Source: Acidobacteriota bacterium
Lineage (GTDB): Bacteria > Acidobacteriota > Terriglobia > Bryobacterales > UBA6623
DNA: 35,695 nt
NCBI GenBank assembly: GCA_027624045.1
Contig: JAQBUE010000034.1
Span: forward strand, 1-35,695
Reading direction: 5' to 3'
Part shown: positions 30,920 through 35,695 of the stretch, piece by piece
How positions within the stretch are numbered: position 1 is the stretch's first letter
Layout of the letters: the number at the start of each line of letters is the position of its first letter
Translations under genes and position numbers: made by a program
The notes under the pieces: generated by a model
The model's database searches: none
What the model was told of the DNA's origin: nothing
The model's input: the letters and a program-made list of their open reading frames with translations, nothing else

Positions 30920-31876
30920 ATGAAGCGATTCGCACTCTTATTCGTCCTGCTGCTTCCCTTGTTTGCAAAGTCGGCCGCAGCCGAGCCCGGCTCCTCCGGT
31001 ACGGTCAAGATTACCAAGCAGGATGAAGGCTACCTGTTCGAACAGGGCGCTGACAAGATCTTCTTCTACCAGCTTGCCGTGAAGTCCCTCAACGGGGAGT
31101 ACGAGCGCTCGAACTACATCCACCCGCTTTATGACCTCGACGGCAACGTGCTCACCGAGGATTTTCCCGAAGACCACTTCCACCAGCGCGGCATCTTCTG
31201 GGCCTGGCATCAGGTTATGGTCAACGGCAAGCGCGTCAGCGATCAGTGGTCGAACGTGGATGCGATTTGGGAAGTCCAGAGCAGCGACGTGCTGCCCGCC
31301 TCGAAAGGCGCCGGCGCGCTGCGCGTCAAGCTGCACTGGAAATCGCCCCTCTGGACCGACGATGCCGGCAAACAGAAACCGTTCGTCGAGGAAGTCACCA
31401 CCGTGCGTGCGCATCCGCGCGAGGGTGACGTTCGCAAGATTGATTTCACGATTGAGCTGCGGGCTCTCGATCAGAACGTTCAGATCGGCGGCTCCGAAGA
31501 CGTGAAGGGCTACGGAGGCTTCTCCGCCCGGATACGCCTCCCGAAGGACATTCGCTTCCTGGGGCACAACGGCCCCGTCACACCCCAAGAGACATCGGTC
31601 AAGGCCGGACCCTGGCTCGACTTTTCCGGTTCGTACGGCCCGACGCCCGGCAGCGGTCTCGCCGTCCTCACGCATCCCTCCGTACCCGACTTTCCCCAGC
31701 CTTGGATTCTGCGTGCCGCCCACAGCATGCAGAACCCCGCCTACCCGGGCCAACACCCGATTCGGCTACCGACCGACAAGCCGCTCACCCTGCGTTACCG
31801 CTTGATTGTTCACCGCGGCGAACTGACGCGCGACCGCCTCGACCAACTGCAAGCCGCCTACGAGAAAGAGAAGTAG
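30920..31876 (+). CDS. Secreted DUF6807 (PmoA-family) protein
   Basis: A 318-residue exported protein. The signal peptide is FALLFVLLLPLFAKSAAA-E. The body has the family blocks RSNYIHPLYDLDGNVLTEDFP, DHFHQRGIFWAWHQVMVNG, DQWSNVDAIWEVQS and YGGFSARIRLPKD. The His-rich DHFHQRG resembles the conserved motif of the family named PmoA, although it is not methane monooxygenase. The function is unproven; members are often next to sugar-degrading or dehydrogenase genes. A GGAGG site six bases before the ATG fixes the start. It is followed by a sulfatase 48 bases on, likely in the same transcript. Confidence 0.9.
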   Translation: MKRFALLFVLLLPLFAKSAAAEPGSSGTVKITKQDEGYLFEQGADKIFFYQLAVKSLNGEYERSNYIHPLYDLDGNVLTEDFPEDHFHQRGIFWAWHQVMVNGKRVSDQWSNVDAIWEVQSSDVLPASKGAGALRVKLHWKSPLWTDDAGKQKPFVEEVTTVRAHPREGDVRKIDFTIELRALDQNVQIGGSEDVKGYGGFSARIRLPKDIRFLGHNGPVTPQETSVKAGPWLDFSGSYGPTPGSGLAVLTHPSVPDFPQPWILRAAHSMQNPAYPGQHPIRLPTDKPLTLRYRLIVHRGELTRDRLDQLQAAYEKEK

Positions 31877-31924
31877 AGTCCGGTTGCGGCACTGCTCGGG
31901 CGGTGCTACCTTACTTTTCGTCCC

Positions 31925-33409
31925 ATGGTTGCACTCAAACGACACGAGCTCGTATTCCTAACCGCCGCACTGCTGCTTGCGACTCTGGCCTGCGGCGCGC
32001 CCGAATCGAATCCCGCGAAACCCAACATCCTCTTCATCGCCATCGACGACCTCAATGACTGGGTCGGCCCGTTGAGCGGTCATCCCCAGGTCCAAACACC
32101 TCGGCTTGACCGGCTAGCCGCCCGCGGCACGACGTTCACCAACGCGCATTGCCAGGCGCCGATCTGCAACCCTTCGCGCACGAGCCTGATGCTCGGACTA
32201 CGGCCCTCGACGACCGGTATCTACGGCCTGCAGCCCTGGTTTCGCGAGGTCGACGAACTGAAGGACCGCGTCACCCTCCCGCAGTACCTGTCTCAGCACG
32301 GCTATCGCACTTTGACCGCCGGCAAAATCTATCATGGCCGCTACGGCCGCGAAGCCGGTGAGTGGGACGTCGTCGGGCCGCCCACCGAAGTCTTGGCGCG
32401 GCCGTCTGAGAAACTCGTCCAGACGCCGCAGGATCACCCGCTGGTCGACTGGGGCACGTTCCCGCACAAGGACGAAGATAAAGGCGACTGGCGCGTCGCA
32501 AGCTGGGCCGTCGAACAACTCGAAAGCGACCTGCCCGAACCGTTCTTTCTCTCCGCCGGATTCTTCCTGCCTCACGTCCCTTGCTACGCGACGCAGAAGT
32601 GGTTTGACCTCTATCCGGAAGAAGCCATTACGCTGCCGCCCGTTCAATTCAAAGATCGCGACGACACGCCGCACTTCTCCTGGTTCCTCCACTGGAAGCT
32701 GCCCGAGCCGCGCTTGAAGTTCCTACAAGACAGCAAGCAGTGGACGAATCTTGTGCGCTCGTACCTTGCTTCCATCAGCTTCGTGGATAGCCAGGTAGGC
32801 CGTGTCCTCGATGCCCTGGAAGCGAGCGGCCGCGCCGACAACACCGTCGTCGTTCTCTGGTCGGACCACGGCTGGCATCTGGGCGAAAAACTCATCACCG
32901 GCAAGAACACTCTGTGGGACCGCTCGACGCGCGTACCGTTGATTTTCGCCGGCCCCGGTGTGGGGCAGGGCGCGGTCTCCAGCCGCCCCGCCGAACTCCT
33001 TGACCTCTATCCCACGCTGCTCGACCTCAGCGGTCTGCCGCCAAAAGCGGATCTCGAAGGTCATAGCCTCGTTCCACAACTCCGAGACGCCGCGGCGCCG
33101 CGCGAGTGGCCCGCCATCACGACGCACAATCACGACAACCACGGGGTGCGGACGGAGAATTGGCGCTACATCCGTTATGCCGATGGCTCCAAAGAGCTCT
33201 ATGACATGAAGGCGGACCCGAATGAATGGAAAAACCTCACTGGCGACCCCGCCCAGTCCAAACGCATCGAAGAACTCAGCCGCTGGTTACCCAAGCGAAA
33301 CGCCAAGCCTGCCCCGGGAAGCGCCAGCCGCGTCCTGACCTACGAAAACGGCCAAGCGAATTGGGAAGGTGTAGACATCGAGCCGGGCGAACCGATTCCG
33401 GAAATCTGA
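31925..33409 (+). CDS. Sulfatase lipoprotein, iduronate-2-sulfatase-like
   Basis: A 494-residue sulfatase. The signal peptide ends LLLATLAC with Cys23, a lipobox. NILFIAIDDLNDWVGPL gives D41-D42 for calcium binding and is typical of the iduronate-2-sulfatase-like subgroup. C81-N-P-S-R85 is the formylglycine signature. SDHGWHLGEKLITGKNTLWDR carries the metal-binding Asp/His and the HLGEK motif of that subgroup. LYDMKADPNEWKNL near the C-terminus is the standard final block. It would remove sulfate from uronate or other sugars of sulfated glycans at the cell surface; the exact substrate is unknown. It is the second gene after DUF6807 and convergent with the amidohydrolase. Confidence 0.95.
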   Translation: MVALKRHELVFLTAALLLATLACGAPESNPAKPNILFIAIDDLNDWVGPLSGHPQVQTPRLDRLAARGTTFTNAHCQAPICNPSRTSLMLGLRPSTTGIYGLQPWFREVDELKDRVTLPQYLSQHGYRTLTAGKIYHGRYGREAGEWDVVGPPTEVLARPSEKLVQTPQDHPLVDWGTFPHKDEDKGDWRVASWAVEQLESDLPEPFFLSAGFFLPHVPCYATQKWFDLYPEEAITLPPVQFKDRDDTPHFSWFLHWKLPEPRLKFLQDSKQWTNLVRSYLASISFVDSQVGRVLDALEASGRADNTVVVLWSDHGWHLGEKLITGKNTLWDRSTRVPLIFAGPGVGQGAVSSRPAELLDLYPTLLDLSGLPPKADLEGHSLVPQLRDAAAPREWPAITTHNHDNHGVRTENWRYIRYADGSKELYDMKADPNEWKNLTGDPAQSKRIEELSRWLPKRNAKPAPGSASRVLTYENGQANWEGVDIEPGEPIPEI

Positions 33410-33446
33410 GTTCGACGATCCGCTATTCACCTGCCGCGGAAGGCGC

Positions 33447-35345
33447 TCAGTACAACTTCACGTTGTCCAGTTCCAGCCAACCTGACTCTCCCGAAGGCCG
33501 CTCCAGCCGGAATGTGATCGTGTGGACATCCTCGCCTGACCAAGGCATCGGCTGTTTGCCCCGCTCCTGTCGAAGCGAAGCGAAGGGTACTTTCACGGAT
33601 TTCCATTTGTCCCCGGCGCGGAACGAAGTCCGGTGGTAGTCGAAATCCCGAACGCCGCGCGTCTGGACTTGGAGGACATACTCGTCCTCCCCCCGCGCAT
33701 CGAAACGCAAACCACGATATCCGCTCAGGTCAGCCGCCTGCAGACCTCCGCGCGTGAGAGGAAGGTTCGCCGTAACGTACGGCTCCTTGCGTTGCGCCAT
33801 CTTCGCCGTGATCAGCAGGGCGTGGTTTCTCTTCCCGCGCAACGTTCGCGTCATCAGGATTTGCGAGTGATCGTTTCGTGATTCCGTCCCGACGGCCCAC
33901 AGCGTGCCGATCGTGGTGCGGCCATCCTTCTGTTCCATGTCATCAAGCAGCGGGCCGGTCTTGACCGCCGGCAGCGGCGTCGGACCGGGACGTGCGATGT
34001 CTTCTTTCAACTGAGCCCTGTCGATCTCCCTGCCCGCCAACCATACCCGTTCCACCTTCTCGATGTCGCGAATATCTTCATGGGGCCGTCCATCGACCAG
34101 AACGAGATCCGCCAACTTCCCCGCCTCGATCGACCCGCGCTCCGCCTCGACATTCAACGCTTCGGCGCCATGCAAAGTCGCCGCTTGAATCGCCTGCAGC
34201 GGCGTCAATCCGCCCAAAACGAGCAACTCGATTTCCCGCAGCGTTGCCCAACCGTGATAAGTCCCGCCGACGCCCGCGTCCGAGCCCACGCCGAAGGTCA
34301 CACCGGCATCATGGAGGTGTTTGTTGTTGGTCAGCAGATGATCCCACCGCCGCGCGTTGGGAGTCGGCTGGCCATCGTTGCCGCGCTCGTACGGTTCGGT
34401 CAAGGCAGGCCGTTCGACACTCGGCGCGGTCAAAGGTGGATCGATCGCTCGCTGCACCGCCGGATCGAGGACCGCCTCAAGCAACGGCGTCAGTAGCTTC
34501 GTCCCCGCTGGGTGATACACCACCAAAGTAGGAGCATAGACGGTCCGCTTCGTCTTGAATAATTCGATCAACTCATCGTCCGCCGCGCCATCGCCGATAC
34601 CGTGAACAACCGCGTCCACGCCCGCGCGGGCCGCGATCTTATGCCGCGCCACTGTCACAGTGTGCGTCGTCACCTCGACGCCCACTTTGTGCGCCTCGTC
34701 GACAATCGCCGTCAGCGTTTCCAGATTCATGCTGCTCATCTCCGGCGATCGGTCATAGCGCCAGCCATCCGTGAAAACTTTGATGGCGTCCGGCTCGTAA
34801 GCCAGGGCCTGCTTCATGGCGGCACGCCCTTCGAGCGGCGTTCTGACTTCGATCGAATCGAGGCGGCCGGATTCAGTCCCGTGGCCCGCCGGCGTGCTAA
34901 ATCGAATCGCGTAGGCAATGCGCGGCGCGGGCAACGCACCGTCAGCGATCAGCTTTCGCATCGTCGGAATCAGCTCAGGCGTCACGCCGTAATCGGCCAC
35001 CGAGGTCACACCGCAATAGAGGTAAGCTTTGAGGTTCTTGCCCCAGTCTCCATACACACCGCCCGCCGCCGAGAAGCGAACATGCGTGTGCAAATCGAAC
35101 AAGCCGGGGAGAAGCGTCTTGCCTCGAGCGTCGATCGTTTGAGCGTCCGCTGGGATTTCGACATGCGGGTCCGCCGCCGTAATCCGGCCGGCACTCATCA
35201 GAACCGAGCCGCGATACGGCGCAGCGCCCGTGCCATCGACGACGATCGCGTTCACAACCGCGAGCGATTCCGTCGCTTGCCCCAGAAGGCTTGCTGTCGC
35301 CAATGCAAGCAGGCACGAGGATACGGCCATCACGATGCGATGCAT
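33447..35345 (-). CDS. Secreted amidohydrolase fused to a C-terminal CIA30-like domain
   Basis: A 632-residue protein. Signal peptide: MAVSSCLLALATASLLG-QATE. Residues ~28-445 form an amidohydrolase of the imidazolonepropionase-like group: GKTLLPGLFDLHTHVRF with H86 and H88, HTVTVARH, VVHGIGDGAA, GVGSDAGVGGTYHG with the metal-binding Asp, and the closing GSIEAGKLADLVLVDGRP. Residues ~462-632 form a separate beta domain (LDDMEQKDGRTTIGTLW ... GLRFDARGEDEYVLQVQTRG ... WKSVKVPFASL ... WLELDNVKLY) that matches the CIA30 pattern of a galactose-binding-like fold. The enzyme half should cleave a cyclic or linear amide or similar bond in the periplasm; the second half may bind carbohydrate. It lies downstream of the broken sulfatase on the same strand. 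Confidence 0.92.
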   Translation of the reverse strand: MHRIVMAVSSCLLALATASLLGQATESLAVVNAIVVDGTGAAPYRGSVLMSAGRITAADPHVEIPADAQTIDARGKTLLPGLFDLHTHVRFSAAGGVYGDWGKNLKAYLYCGVTSVADYGVTPELIPTMRKLIADGALPAPRIAYAIRFSTPAGHGTESGRLDSIEVRTPLEGRAAMKQALAYEPDAIKVFTDGWRYDRSPEMSSMNLETLTAIVDEAHKVGVEVTTHTVTVARHKIAARAGVDAVVHGIGDGAADDELIELFKTKRTVYAPTLVVYHPAGTKLLTPLLEAVLDPAVQRAIDPPLTAPSVERPALTEPYERGNDGQPTPNARRWDHLLTNNKHLHDAGVTFGVGSDAGVGGTYHGWATLREIELLVLGGLTPLQAIQAATLHGAEALNVEAERGSIEAGKLADLVLVDGRPHEDIRDIEKVERVWLAGREIDRAQLKEDIARPGPTPLPAVKTGPLLDDMEQKDGRTTIGTLWAVGTESRNDHSQILMTRTLRGKRNHALLITAKMAQRKEPYVTANLPLTRGGLQAADLSGYRGLRFDARGEDEYVLQVQTRGVRDFDYHRTSFRAGDKWKSVKVPFASLRQERGKQPMPWSGEDVHTITFRLERPSGESGWLELDNVKLY

Positions 35346-35393
35346 AGGAGTCTGTAACGAGTGATTCGGGATGGCGGCGGCGCGAAGCCTGCC

Positions 35394-35627
35394 TTATTGG
35401 GGCACTTTCTCAGGATCGCGGGGAGCGTTGGTCAGGATACCGAAGAAAACGGACCGTGGCGCAGGCGGCAGTTTCATCACGGGCTCGATACCGGCATCGA
35501 ACGTCTTCGCCATCTCGGTTAAACGGGCTACGACCTCAGGGTGATCCTCGGCCACGTTGTGCTTTTCGGCGGCGTCGCCGGACAGGTCGTACAACTCAGG
35601 CTCGCTCATCTTGAGCGCGTCCTTCAC
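35394..35627 (-). CDS. C-terminal end of a sulfatase, apparently frameshifted and cut by window edge
   Basis: The open frame of 77 codons carries a sulfatase ending: SEPELYDLSGDAAEKHNVAEDHPEVVARL, the LYDL..D..E..N.A block that closes most type I sulfatases, and then a Pro-rich tail. The catalytic part would lie upstream, beyond the right edge. However, an in-frame TGA at 35628-35630 precedes it, and the nearest family-like residues (DWKML) are read in a different frame just upstream. So the gene is either a pseudogene or contains a sequencing indel. The GTG at 35627 is unlikely to be a true start. Confidence 0.65.
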   Translation of the reverse strand: MKDALKMSEPELYDLSGDAAEKHNVAEDHPEVVARLTEMAKTFDAGIEPVMKLPPAPRSVFFGILTNAPRDPEKVPQ

Positions 35628-35695
35628 TCAGCATTTTCCAATCCAAGAATGATCCTGAAATGCGGTAGGTCGAGGCCGGGGACGAAATAGGGTGT

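Overview
The window most likely comes from a GC-rich Acidobacteriota genome, probably of the Bryobacterales/Solibacter type. The strongest clue is the secreted protein at 7042-8934. Its last ~230 residues carry the NGASF...APGQI..QVPF pattern of the TIGR03437 domain, which is largely restricted to Solibacteres. The pairing of DUF1549/DUF1553 with DUF1501, the many sulfatases and the abundance of secreted hydrolases agree with this. No tRNA, rRNA, CRISPR array, phage module or intact insertion sequence was seen. Genes change strand often and form short operons.

Left end (1-6627, minus strand). An ECF sigma factor, a membrane anti-sigma factor and a large secreted cohesin-like/TIG protein (cut by the window edge) form a tightly coupled operon with TAA|ATG and ATGA junctions. 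Next to it lies a DUF1549/DUF1553 plus DUF1501 pair of secreted proteins.

Centre left (7042-16643). The TIGR03437 protein is followed by a plus-strand run: a sugar-isomerase-like TIM barrel, asparaginyl-tRNA synthetase, D-Ala-D-Ala ligase and a sulfatase. A peroxiredoxin, a small lipoprotein and a PQQ-type beta-propeller lipoprotein come next. A possible relic end of an IS3-like element sits near 16440.

Centre right (16644-25699). A two-domain secreted alpha/beta hydrolase lies opposite a PIG-L deacetylase plus PLP decarboxylase pair, and the region between them holds a 12-bp tandem repeat. Then comes a cofactor block: moaA and hemH on the minus strand, an A-type Fe-S carrier and nadA on the plus strand. 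Three of these four products are Fe-S proteins or an Fe-S carrier, and the fourth inserts iron into haem.

Right end (25851-35695). This is an accessory catabolic region with a PhyH-type dioxygenase, a sodium:solute symporter, a GT39-like membrane protein, a CBM9-like protein, a DUF6807 (PmoA-family) protein, an iduronate-2-sulfatase-like lipoprotein, an amidohydrolase fused to a CIA30-like domain, and the broken C-terminal end of another sulfatase. Together these suggest scavenging of sulfated or decorated polysaccharides and small organics, which is inference. No clearly new defence or mobile system was found. The least ordinary items are the sigma/anti-sigma/surface-protein unit, the hydrolase with a degenerate first nucleophile elbow, the amidohydrolase-CIA30 fusion and the repeat-bearing divergent promoter region.
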